Shown here in pieces: positions 15,858 through 24,018 of a stretch of 53,553 bases of DNA (its first letter is position 1; every line of letters begins with the position of its first letter). This stretch comes from Paraburkholderia sp. SG-MS1 (GTDB taxonomy: Bacteria; Pseudomonadota; Gammaproteobacteria; Burkholderiales; Burkholderiaceae): contig NZ_NPIH01000212.1 of assembly GCF_012275575.1 (NCBI RefSeq), forward strand, positions 50,106-103,658, in the 5' to 3' direction. The position numbers and the translations under genes were made by a program. Under the pieces are notes generated by a model that did no database searches, was not told the origin of the DNA, and saw only the letters and a list, made by a program, of their open reading frames with translations.

Positions 15858-17492
15858 ATGAAGGCAAGTGCAGCCGAACTCGACGAAACGATCAGCATGC
15901 CGCATCCGGACCGTACACCGTCCGGCCTGCACGTGCCGGTGGTGGTCGGCCCTGACGAAACTCCAGCAGCGCGCAATGACGGTGGCGTCGGCCAACCCGG
16001 CCAGTTTCCGTTCACACGCGGCATCTTTCCGGACGGCTACCGGGGCCGTCTGTGGACGATGCGTCAGTACTCTGGCTTCGGCACGGCCGAGGAATCGAAC
16101 GAACGGTACCGGTTTCTGCTGGACCAGGGGCAAACCGGTTTGTCGGTTGCACTCGATCTGCCGACCCAATGCGGACTCGATCCTGACGAACCGATGGCGC
16201 GCTCCGAGATCGGCAAGGTGGGCGTATCGCTGTCGAATCTGTCCGAGATGGAACTGCTGTTCAAGGGCATCGACCTTGGCAGGATCTCCACTTCGTTCAC
16301 GATCAACGGCACGGCGGCGATGATCTACGCGATGTACGTGGCCTGCGCCGACAAGCATGGGGTGCCGCGCGACCGGCTCACCGGAACGATTCAGAACGAC
16401 ATCCTGAAAGAGTACGTAGCGCGCGGCACGTGGATTTTCCCCGTCAGACCGTCGATGCGCCTGATCGCCGATTCGATCCTGTACTCGAACGAAGTATCGC
16501 CGCGCTTCAACCCGATCTCGATTGCCGGCGCACATATGCGCGACGCCGGCTGCACGGCGGTCGAAGAAATGGCGTACACGCTCGCCAACGGCCTCGCTTA
16601 CGTCGACACCGTGGTCGCGCGTGGCGGCGATGTCGCGAAGTTCGCGCGGCGTTTGAGCTTCTTCTTCTATGTCCACATGGACCTGTTCGAGGAAGTGGCG
16701 AAATTCCGCGCGGGGCGGCGCGTGTGGGCGCGTTTGATCAAGGAGCGCTATGGCGTCGATGACGAGAAGGCGCAGATGTTCCGCTTCGGCGTGGTGTGCG
16801 GCGGCTCGTCACTGACCTCGGCGCAGCCGTACAACAACGTGGTGCGCGTCGCGATCGAAACCTGCGCGGCGGTGATGGGCGGCGCGCAGTCCGTGTTCAC
16901 CTGCGCGTATGACGAAGCGTTCCAGATCCCCACGGAGTTCTCCGCCGAACTGGCGCTGCGCACGCAGCAGATCATCGGTTATGAAAGCGGGATTGCGCGC
17001 ACGGTCGATCCGTTAGGGGGCTCGTACTTCGTCGAGGATCTGACCGATCGCACCGAAACGCGGATCCGCGAACTGATGGCTGAGATCGATGCGTACGGCG
17101 GCGCGGTCAAAGCGATTGAAGACGGCTGGCTGCAATTGCGCATTGCACGCAGCGCTTTGCAACGCAAGCGCGACACCGACGGCGATGAACGACTGGTGGT
17201 CGGCCAGAACTGCTTTCGCCGCGAGAATCAGGCCGAGCAGCCGGGCGAGCTGTTTCATCTGAATCCGCAAGCGAGCGCGACGGTCGCCGAGCGCTTCCAG
17301 CGCGTGCGCGACACCCGCAACCAGGCGGAAGTACGCAAGTCGCTCGACGCGTTGGGCAGTGCCGCCGCGCACGATGAGGGCAATCTGATGCCGTATCTGG
17401 TCGACTGCTGTCACGCGTATGCAACGATCGGCGAAATGGTGGCGCGTCTGAAGGAACAGTGGGGCGAATTCGAGGAGCCGGTTCATCTATGA
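15858..17492 (+). CDS. B12-dependent acyl-CoA mutase, large subunit, divergent pocket
   Basis: A 544-residue catalytic subunit of the methylmalonyl-CoA mutase family, lacking the cobalamin domain, which is encoded by the next gene. The frame is open from 15570, but ATG 15858 has an AAGGAG site and starts where the family starts. Residues that hold the substrate carboxylate in methylmalonyl-CoA mutase are kept: Tyr71 (matches Tyr89) and Arg201 (matches Arg207), as are TIQNDILKE and His226 (His244). The normally fixed Tyr243 is Ala225, the His-x-Gln stretch after Arg309 reads FGVVCGG, and the later SLHTN reads SVFTC (Phe347). It probably rearranges a carboxylated acyl-CoA other than methylmalonyl-CoA. 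Confidence 0.88.
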   Translation: MKASAAELDETISMPHPDRTPSGLHVPVVVGPDETPAARNDGGVGQPGQFPFTRGIFPDGYRGRLWTMRQYSGFGTAEESNERYRFLLDQGQTGLSVALDLPTQCGLDPDEPMARSEIGKVGVSLSNLSEMELLFKGIDLGRISTSFTINGTAAMIYAMYVACADKHGVPRDRLTGTIQNDILKEYVARGTWIFPVRPSMRLIADSILYSNEVSPRFNPISIAGAHMRDAGCTAVEEMAYTLANGLAYVDTVVARGGDVAKFARRLSFFFYVHMDLFEEVAKFRAGRRVWARLIKERYGVDDEKAQMFRFGVVCGGSSLTSAQPYNNVVRVAIETCAAVMGGAQSVFTCAYDEAFQIPTEFSAELALRTQQIIGYESGIARTVDPLGGSYFVEDLTDRTETRIRELMAEIDAYGGAVKAIEDGWLQLRIARSALQRKRDTDGDERLVVGQNCFRRENQAEQPGELFHLNPQASATVAERFQRVRDTRNQAEVRKSLDALGSAAAHDEGNLMPYLVDCCHAYATIGEMVARLKEQWGEFEEPVHL

Positions 17493-17944
17493 CTAGTTCA
17501 TCTCACGCGGTCCCTGATGCCGGCGCCGGGCTGGCTGTTCCAACTGTCGGCGCGCTGAAGGGCAAACGCATTCTGGTGGCGAAGCCAGGGCTTGACGGCC
17601 ACGATATCGGCGCGAAGATCATCGCGCTTGCGTTTCGCGATGCCGGCGCGAGCGTCATTTACACGGGCTTGCGCAAGAGCCCGGAGTACATCGCGCGGAT
17701 TGCCGTCGACGAAGACGTCGATGCAGTCGGTCTGTCGATTCTGTCCGGCAGCCATAACGAACTGGTCTCGCGCACCGTCGCGCTGCTCGCCGAACACGGC
17801 GCGGGCGAGATCCCGGTGTTCGTCGGCGGCACGATTCCAGCGGACGACCGCGCGGCGTTTCTCGCGGCGGGTATCCGCGGCGTCTTCACCAGCGATATGC
17901 CGCTCGACGACGTGATCAATGCCGTCGCAAGGGTGCTGGCATGA
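17489..17944 (+). CDS. B12-binding small subunit of the acyl-CoA mutase
   Basis: A 151-residue cobalamin-binding domain protein. DGHDIG at 36-41 is the Asp-x-His-x-x-Gly motif, with His38 as the lower cobalt ligand. SILSGSH and FVGGTI provide the further loops that hold the nucleotide tail. ATG 17489 overlaps the stop of the large subunit by four bases (ATGA), so the subunits are made together. An upstream in-frame start at 17459 is inside the large-subunit gene and has no support. The first 20 residues are likely disordered. It forms the holoenzyme with the preceding subunit. Confidence 0.93.
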   Translation: MTSSSHAVPDAGAGLAVPTVGALKGKRILVAKPGLDGHDIGAKIIALAFRDAGASVIYTGLRKSPEYIARIAVDEDVDAVGLSILSGSHNELVSRTVALLAEHGAGEIPVFVGGTIPADDRAAFLAAGIRGVFTSDMPLDDVINAVARVLA

Positions 17945-19113
17945 GAGCGCCTTTGAGCGCCGCGCATGGCGAAACAGCGACCGCGACGCCTGGCCCGCTG
18001 CACGGCATCCGCGTGATCGAGATCGGCCATATGCTGATGGGCCCGTATTGCGGAATGCTGCTTGCCGATCTCGGCGCGGAGGTCATCAAGATCGAGCCGG
18101 CCGAAGGCGATATTGGCCGCTCCATCAGTCCGCATGCGATCGGCCCGCACAACGCCTATTTCGCGAGCCTGAACCGCAACAAGCAGAGTGTCGTGCTCGA
18201 TCTGGCGAGCGACGCAGGCAAGCAGGCGCTTGCCGCACTGGTACGCGACTCGCACGCGCTGCTGACCAATCTGCGGCCCTCGGCGATCCGCAAGCTCGGT
18301 CTGACATACGACCGCTTGCGTGTACATAACGACAAGCTCGTCTGTGTCGCGATGACCGGTTTTGGCCTCGACAGTCCGCACGCCGAACTACCCGCCTACG
18401 ACTATGTGATCCAGGCGCTGACAGGCATGATGAATCTGACCGGCGACCCCGAAGGTCCTCCGACCAAAACCGGTTACTCGGCGGTCGACAACTCGACCGG
18501 CATCATGGGCGCGCTCGGCCTGCTGGCGAAGATCGTCGAAGGACGCGGCGGTCAGGTCGATGTCGCGATGTTCGACGTGATGGTGTCGCAATTGAATTAC
18601 GTCGCGGGTGCAGTGTTGAACGGCAGCGAGAGGACGCGGCGTTATCCGTTGTCGTCTCACCCGTACATCGTGCCCGCGCAACTGTTCAGAACACGCGACG
18701 ACTGGCTGATGCTGTTCATCACCCATGACAACTTCTGGCGGATTTTCGCGCAACGGGTGGGGCATCCCGAGTGGATCACACAACCCGGCTTCGCGACGAT
18801 GGCGGAGCGGCGCCTGCAGCGTACGCAGGTGATCGATGCTTTATCCACGATGTTCGCGAATGAGACCACGCAATACTGGCTCGACCGGCTGGCATCGTCG
18901 GGCGTGGTGGTGTCGCGGCTCGAGTCGATCGAGGGAGCGCTTGCGAGCGCCCAGGTGCAGGCGCGCGAGATGGTCGTTTCGATCGACTCGGAAGCGGGGC
19001 CGTTGAAGGTGATCGGCAACCCCATCCGGATCGACGGCGTGCGCACGCGCTATGCGTTGCCGCCGCTGCTCGGCGAACACACCGCGCGCTGGTGCAGCGA
19101 GGTGCCGACTTGA
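17941..19113 (+). CDS. CaiB/BaiF family CoA-transferase (first of three)
   Basis: A 390-residue family III CoA-transferase that passes CoA between acids through an aspartyl-CoA thioester. The N-terminal VIEIGHMLMGPYCGMLLADL is typical. The expected catalytic Asp is in GGQVDVAMFDVMVS. It starts at ATG 17941, overlapping the B12 subunit stop by four bases, and is followed with the same kind of overlap by the MeaB-type GTPase. In this operon it would activate the incoming acid to its CoA ester, or recycle CoA from the decarboxylated product, as ScpC does in E. coli although by a different enzyme class. Donor and acceptor are unknown. Confidence 0.88.
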   Translation: MRAPLSAAHGETATATPGPLHGIRVIEIGHMLMGPYCGMLLADLGAEVIKIEPAEGDIGRSISPHAIGPHNAYFASLNRNKQSVVLDLASDAGKQALAALVRDSHALLTNLRPSAIRKLGLTYDRLRVHNDKLVCVAMTGFGLDSPHAELPAYDYVIQALTGMMNLTGDPEGPPTKTGYSAVDNSTGIMGALGLLAKIVEGRGGQVDVAMFDVMVSQLNYVAGAVLNGSERTRRYPLSSHPYIVPAQLFRTRDDWLMLFITHDNFWRIFAQRVGHPEWITQPGFATMAERRLQRTQVIDALSTMFANETTQYWLDRLASSGVVVSRLESIEGALASAQVQAREMVVSIDSEAGPLKVIGNPIRIDGVRTRYALPPLLGEHTARWCSEVPT

Positions 19114-20057
19114 GCACCGCCGACCACACCGCGACGGACCGGGACGCGACAGACGGGGCCAACCACCGCGTGTCAGTCGCCGCGCGCAGGACGCTGGCTC
19201 GCGATTTGTCGCGTATCGCAGGCGCCAGCGTGTCCGAGGCGTTGCGGCATCTGGACCAACATGCACCGGCGAGCGCGCGCCGGATCGGCTTTACCGGGCC
19301 GCCCGGCGCGGGCAAGAGCACGCTGATCGGCCGCCTCGCGAAAGCCCGTGCGCCGCGCGGCGAGTCGATGGCGATCATTGCAATCGATCCCAGCAGCCCG
19401 AAAACCTCGGGCGCGCTGCTCGGCGACCGCGTGCGGATGGACGCGCTCCTCGCCGATACCGACGTGTATATCCGTTCGCTGCCGAGCGGCTGGTCTGGCG
19501 ACGGTCTGTCCGACAATCTCGCCGATATTCTTGCCACCGTCGAAGCGGAAGGCTTCGCGGAAATCCTGCTCGAAACGGTGGGTGTCGGTCAGGTCGAGAA
19601 TGGCGCGCGAGCGCTGGTCGACACGCTGGTTCTGACCATGGGTCCGCAATCCGGCGACCAGGTGCAGGCGATGAAGGCCGGCGTGCTGGAAACCGCCGAC
19701 ATCGTCGTCATCAGCAAGGCCGACCTGCCGGGGGCCGAGCGGATGGCGCAGGACATTGGCAGCGTGCTCGAGCGCAATCGTTCAAATGGGCGACGTGTCG
19801 CCCCAGTTTTGCTGGTCGCGGCGAACCGGGCTGAGTCGGTCGAGGCGCTGTCGGGCGCGATCGATGCGCACACGCAGTGGCGCAGCGACCACGTCGACGC
19901 TGTGCGGGTCTCGCAGGACCGGGCGCTGTTTCATGCACGCAGTCTGCTGAACCGCCGGCTTGCCGAACTGATCGACACGCTGCCCGCCGATGCCCGTTCA
20001 GAACCCGTGGCGGCAATCTACGCACGTATTGTGGAGTTGCTGAAGCCAACCGGTTAA
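19110..20057 (+). CDS. MeaB/ArgK-type GTPase, mutase chaperone
   Basis: A 315-residue G3E-family GTPase of the MeaB group, which loads and protects adenosylcobalamin in acyl-CoA mutases. The P-loop GPPGAGKST is at 63-71. AIDPSSPKTSGALLGDRVRM and the metal-binding ETVGVGQ follow, with SKADLP as the guanine-specificity motif. The start is chosen as TTG 19110, which overlaps the CoA-transferase stop as TTGA and has GAGG seven bases before; GTG 19092 is an alternative giving six more residues. Its presence strongly supports a working B12 mutase in this operon. The length is normal for the family. Confidence 0.92.
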   Translation: MSTADHTATDRDATDGANHRVSVAARRTLARDLSRIAGASVSEALRHLDQHAPASARRIGFTGPPGAGKSTLIGRLAKARAPRGESMAIIAIDPSSPKTSGALLGDRVRMDALLADTDVYIRSLPSGWSGDGLSDNLADILATVEAEGFAEILLETVGVGQVENGARALVDTLVLTMGPQSGDQVQAMKAGVLETADIVVISKADLPGAERMAQDIGSVLERNRSNGRRVAPVLLVAANRAESVEALSGAIDAHTQWRSDHVDAVRVSQDRALFHARSLLNRRLAELIDTLPADARSEPVAAIYARIVELLKPTG

Positions 20058-20115
20058 AGATAGAGCAGCAGGGATGCACCGGACAAACAATAACGTGAGA
20101 TGGAAGGAGACCCGC

Positions 20116-21135
20116 ATGAGACGGCTTTGCTCTCTGATCGCCGCGCTGCTGATGGCGCTCGCGTGCTCGCTGGCAGGCGCGCCGGCCGCTTTTGCAGACG
20201 ATACGATCACGCTGAAAATGGCGCATCAATGGCCGGACGATCCGAACGACTACGTCGTGTCGGCCGGCAAGAAATTCGCGCAGGAAGTGATGCAGCGATC
20301 AGGCGGCAAGATACATATCGACATCTTTCCCGCCGAGTCGCTGGTGAAGGCGCTGAACATGCATACAGCGCTGCGCAGCGGCAGCGTCGACCTCGCCATC
20401 TATCCATATATCTACGCGGCCGGCGCGATCCCGCAAATGAATCTGATCCTGCTGCCCGGCCTGTGGAAAACACCCGACGATGTCTACCGCTTCCGTACAT
20501 CCGCGCCGTGGCGCGAACTCGAGGCGAAGATGGAGGCTTACGGTTTCAAGACTTTGTGCTGGATCCAGATTTCTGGCGGCATGGCGTCCAAGTCGAAACC
20601 GATCAATGTGCCCGCCGATCTGGCCAGACAGAAAGTGCGGGGCGCCGGCAAGATGATGGAGGCGGCGTTGCAAAGCGCGGGCGCGAGCACGGTGTCGATG
20701 GCGTCGTCGGAAACCTATAGTGCAATGCAACTCGGTCTGCTCGATGGTCTGTGGACCTCGTCGGGCACGTTCGGCTCGTACCGGCTGTATGAGGTGGCGA
20801 AGTACTACAACTCGCCGGAACAGTACAGCATCTATTACACCATCGAGCCGATCGCCATCAGCATGAAGACGTGGAACCGCCTGACGCCCGCGCAGCAGAA
20901 GATCATGACCGACGTCGGCCAGAGCCTCGAACAAGGTGCATTCGAAGGCGCCAAAGCGGATGACCGGCGCGTTGCCCAACTGTTTGCGAGCCACGGAGTG
21001 CAGATCCACAAAATGACGCTCGACGAATGGACCCAGTGGCAGAAACTGTTCCAGCAGGTGAGTTTTCCGAAGTTCCGCACCGAGGTGCCTGACGGCGGCC
21101 GTCTGCTCGACGAAAGCACGGCGCTGTACAAGTAG
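20116..21135 (+). CDS. TRAP transporter binding protein, DctP-like
   Basis: A 339-residue periplasmic binding protein with a clear Sec signal (residues 1 to about 28, cut near AFA-DDTI). The mature part has DctP features: LKMAHQWPDDPNDYVVSAG, the loop KVRGAGKMM around the carboxylate-binding arginine, and QLGLLDGLWTS. It should bind an organic acid in the periplasm. ATG 20116 has GGAG at six bases; the frame extends to 20074 without support. It lies 58 bp behind the GTPase gene on the same strand, so the acid it binds is probably the substrate of the mutase pathway. Confidence 0.9.
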   Translation: MRRLCSLIAALLMALACSLAGAPAAFADDTITLKMAHQWPDDPNDYVVSAGKKFAQEVMQRSGGKIHIDIFPAESLVKALNMHTALRSGSVDLAIYPYIYAAGAIPQMNLILLPGLWKTPDDVYRFRTSAPWRELEAKMEAYGFKTLCWIQISGGMASKSKPINVPADLARQKVRGAGKMMEAALQSAGASTVSMASSETYSAMQLGLLDGLWTSSGTFGSYRLYEVAKYYNSPEQYSIYYTIEPIAISMKTWNRLTPAQQKIMTDVGQSLEQGAFEGAKADDRRVAQLFASHGVQIHKMTLDEWTQWQKLFQQVSFPKFRTEVPDGGRLLDESTALYK

Positions 21136-21144
21136 AGGCGTGAT

Positions 21145-21693
21145 ATGCGCAAGCCACTCGATCGTTTCGCCGCGCTGCTCGACGCGTTTTGCCGGGGCAT
21201 TGCGCTGTCGGTCGGCGTCGCGGTGCTCGTGATGGTCGCGGTGATCTCGTATGGCGTGCTTGCACGCGAAGCGCTGCATCTGTCCGACGTGTGGGTGACC
21301 GAGGTCACGACTTACCTGATGGCCTATATGACCTTTGTCGGAATGGCGGCGCTCGCGTGGCAGTCGCGGCACCTGAAGGTCGACGTGCTGAGTCATCATC
21401 TCGGCGAAGGCGGCAAGCGCGTGCTCGCATTCGTCTCGACACTGGTGATCGCCGTGGTTGCCATCGCCGTCGCGGTGCTCGCCGTACAGTTCTGGTGGGA
21501 CGCGTACATCAGCGGCGAGCGTTCGTGGGGCATGTTCTCGCTGCCGCTGTGGATTCCGTATTCATGCCTCGCGGCCGGCGCGTTGCTGCTCGCGTTCGTG
21601 CAACTGGTCCGGTTTGCCATGACGGTGTTCACACGCGCTCAAGCGCTGCACGAGGTTCCGGTCGAGGACCTGGTGCTGGGGAGAGACAAGTGA
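21145..21693 (+). CDS. TRAP transporter small permease, DctQ-like
   Basis: A 182-residue inner-membrane protein with four expected hydrophobic segments (about residues 15-40, 50-70, 90-115 and 130-155). It includes VTEVTTYLMAYMTFVGMAALAW, typical of DctQ. GAGG precedes ATG 21145. It starts nine bases behind the binding-protein gene and overlaps the large permease by four bases (GTGA). It forms the membrane complex with the DctM-like protein. Confidence 0.9.
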   Translation: MRKPLDRFAALLDAFCRGIALSVGVAVLVMVAVISYGVLAREALHLSDVWVTEVTTYLMAYMTFVGMAALAWQSRHLKVDVLSHHLGEGGKRVLAFVSTLVIAVVAIAVAVLAVQFWWDAYISGERSWGMFSLPLWIPYSCLAAGALLLAFVQLVRFAMTVFTRAQALHEVPVEDLVLGRDK

Positions 21694-22997
21694 ATCAGCT
21701 TTTTATTGGCGCCGGCATGTTTGGCGGCCTGCTTGCGGTGCTGTCGCTGGGGGTGCCGATCGCATTCGCGCTGCTGTTCATCGCGTTGGGCTCGCTGTTT
21801 ATCACCGGCGGCGGCTGGGATGCGCTCACGCTGATTCCGAGCACGTACTGGGGATCGGTCGCCACTTTCACGCTGACCTCGGTGCCGATGTTCATGTTCA
21901 TGGGCGCCATCGTGTCGGCATCCGGGATGGGCGCGCGTCTCTATGGTGCTCTCGCGACGATTCTCGACGGTGTGCCTGGCGGCCTCGCGGTTGCGACCAC
22001 GCTCGCGTGCGGCGTGATGGCGGCGGTGTCCGGTTCGAGCGTGGCGACGGCGGCGGCCATCGGCGGCTTCGCGGTGTCGGAGATGCGCAGGCATGGCGTG
22101 CCCTCGGGCCAGGCATGCGGATCCGTGGCCGCCGGCGGCACACTCGGCATTCTGTTGCCGCCGAGCATTCCGTTGATCGTCTATAGCGTGATCGCCGAGC
22201 AGTCCATCGGCCGTCTGTTCGTCGCGACGCTGGTGCCGGGCGCGATCATGGCGGCGTCGTTCGCGGTTTTCCAGATGGCGCTCGCATTGCGGCGGCGTAC
22301 CTGGCGCGAGCGCCGTACCGCGCCACTCGCGCCGCTGAAGGCGCGCATCGTCGCGCTGAAGGACGTGGGGCCGTTCGCGTTGCTGATCCTGATCATTCTC
22401 GGTTCGCTGTATCGCGGGCTGGCGACGCCGCAAGAAGCGGCTTCGCTCGGCATCGTCGCAAGTCTGATCCTCGCGGGCGTGGTCTATCGTGAACTGAACT
22501 GGCACAAGCTGAAGGAGATATTGATCAACGCGGCCCAGAGCAGCGTGATGATCCTCGCAGTGATTTCGGCGGCGATCGTGTTCGGCTATGTGATGACGAC
22601 GAGCCAGGTGGCGGCGTCGTTGACGCAAACCGTCGCTGGCGCGCATGTGCAACCGTGGGTGCTGTTCATCAGCATCAATCTGCTGCTGATCTTTCTGGGC
22701 TGCTTCATGGAGACGATCGCGATCATCGTCGTCACCATGCCGGTACTGGTGCCGGTCGTGCAGGCCTATCACTGGAACCTGATCTGGTTCGGCGTAGTGG
22801 TCGTGATCAATATGGAAATGGCGCTGATTCACCCGCCCGTCGGATTGAATCTCTTCGTCGTGCAGAGCGTGGCGCCCGACGTGCCGTTGCGTCGCATCGT
22901 GCTCGGCACGCTGCCTTATGTGTTCATCATGGCGGCGGTGCTGGCGATCATCGGCATCTTCCCGGGGCTGACAACCTGGCTCGGCGGTCCCGCCTAG
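21690..22997 (+). CDS. TRAP transporter large permease, DctM-like
   Basis: A 435-residue integral membrane protein with about twelve segments that drives sodium-coupled uptake in TRAP systems. Family signatures include SVPMFMFMGAIVSASGMG, AVSGSSVATAAAIGG and GGTLGILLPPSIPLIVY. GTG 21690 overlaps the small permease stop as GTGA and follows GGGGAGAG. The frame is open much further upstream (to 21189), but that part is only the shadow of DctQ in another frame. It is the last gene of the crotonase-mutase-transport run. Confidence 0.93.
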   Translation: MNQLFIGAGMFGGLLAVLSLGVPIAFALLFIALGSLFITGGGWDALTLIPSTYWGSVATFTLTSVPMFMFMGAIVSASGMGARLYGALATILDGVPGGLAVATTLACGVMAAVSGSSVATAAAIGGFAVSEMRRHGVPSGQACGSVAAGGTLGILLPPSIPLIVYSVIAEQSIGRLFVATLVPGAIMAASFAVFQMALALRRRTWRERRTAPLAPLKARIVALKDVGPFALLILIILGSLYRGLATPQEAASLGIVASLILAGVVYRELNWHKLKEILINAAQSSVMILAVISAAIVFGYVMTTSQVAASLTQTVAGAHVQPWVLFISINLLLIFLGCFMETIAIIVVTMPVLVPVVQAYHWNLIWFGVVVVINMEMALIHPPVGLNLFVVQSVAPDVPLRRIVLGTLPYVFIMAAVLAIIGIFPGLTTWLGGPA

Positions 22998-23037
22998 CCC
23001 GGACAGGTGCGAGATGAACGACTTCATGCCGCCCGGC

Positions 23038-23751
23038 CTAAGCATTGCCACGCGGATACGGCGCGTCGTGTTCCGCCACGTCCAGTTGCGCGTACGAGTC
23101 CGCCGCGCCGCTCAATTGCCACGGATGTCCGCCTGCGGCAATCGCGCGAATCGCGGTTTCGTCGCGCTCCATGCGCTGGACGGCCGCATCGATCACTCTG
23201 GCCGCATCGCCCTTCGGGACGACCACGACGCCGTCGCCGTCCGCGAGCACCAGGTCGCCGGGATGCACCAGCACGCCGTCGCAACTGACCGGCGTGTTGA
23301 CCATGCCATGTCCGGATTTGCCGGGACGTGCGGGCGAAATCAGCGTCGACCAGACCGGAAAGCGCATCCTCTCCAGCGTGTTGGTATCGCGTATGCAGCC
23401 TTGCACGATCACCCCTGCCAGGCCTTTTTCGACGGCGTAATGCGCGGCGACGTCGCCCCATTGCGCACCCGAGCTCTCTGCATGAGTGACCACGACCAGC
23501 ACGTCGCCGCGCTGCGCGAGATAGAGTGCGCGGTGCATCATCAGATTGTCGCCGGGCGCGCTCATCGCAGTGATGGCGGGGCCGGCAATCGTCAGGCCCC
23601 GGTTCAGCGCGCGCATGCGCGAAGTCATCAGACCGGCGCGCGCATTCGGTCCCATGGCCTCGTGGACATCGGCGACACTCAGTCGTGCCGCGCGGTCACA
23701 GATGGCGGGGTCCACCCGGTCAACCTGCAGGAATACGCTGGAAATGGCCAT
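23038..23751 (-). CDS. RraA-like / 4-hydroxy-4-methyl-2-oxoglutarate aldolase family protein
   Basis: A 237-residue protein of the RraA-like fold, whose enzyme members split 4-carboxy-4-hydroxy-2-oxo acids or decarboxylate oxaloacetate using a divalent metal. The motifs are GDNLMMHRALYLAQRGDVLVV, GVIVQGCIRDTNTL (with the substrate-binding Arg and metal-binding Asp) and LADGDGVVVVP. The length and intact Arg-Asp pair favour the enzyme over the RNase E inhibitor RraA. GGAG lies before ATG 23751; the longer frame to 23889 is unlikely. It is convergent with the DctM gene and divergent from the IclR gene at 24019, so it is probably controlled by that regulator. Confidence 0.85.
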   Translation of the reverse strand: MAISSVFLQVDRVDPAICDRAARLSVADVHEAMGPNARAGLMTSRMRALNRGLTIAGPAITAMSAPGDNLMMHRALYLAQRGDVLVVVTHAESSGAQWGDVAAHYAVEKGLAGVIVQGCIRDTNTLERMRFPVWSTLISPARPGKSGHGMVNTPVSCDGVLVHPGDLVLADGDGVVVVPKGDAARVIDAAVQRMERDETAIRAIAAGGHPWQLSGAADSYAQLDVAEHDAPYPRGNA

Positions 23752-23822
23752 TACGTTCTCCGTCGATATGCGCTCCGATATTGAAGCGGCCCGACGCAGC
23801 GGACAAGCGCGCGGCGCAGCGC

Positions 23823-23840
23823 CGTTTTGCAATGTGAACC
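23823..23840. promoter_or_regulatory. Candidate IclR operator, copy 1
   Basis: CGTTTTGCAATGTGAACC lies between the divergent RraA-like and IclR genes. It matches 16 of 18 positions with the reverse complement of the stretch at 25136-25153, in front of the 2-hydroxy-acid dehydrogenase. Two such matching sites flanking one regulator gene suggest that it binds both. Binding itself is inferred. Confidence 0.6.
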
Positions 23841-24018
23841 GTTGTCCGGCCCCGGTTTGGCCGCGGTTCAGACGCAGGGCGATACGCACCGTTTGCGGGA
23901 ATTCCCTGGCGGCGATGCCGCGGGCCGCGCGCTAGTATCGGCTGCGCGCGAGCGGTGCATCGCAACGCCTGTGCAGTCGCAACTGCGAGGGGCATTGCCA
24001 AAAGTTCGAGGAATAGCA

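Noticed and set aside
21189..22997. A 602-residue fused TRAP permease
   Set aside because: The extra N-terminal part is only the DctQ gene read in the wrong frame. GTG 21690 has a ribosome site and a GTGA overlap.
21639..23051. Open frame of 470 codons on the minus strand over the DctM gene
   Set aside because: The composition is extreme in His, Arg and Gln and the opposite strand encodes a clear membrane permease. It is a shadow.
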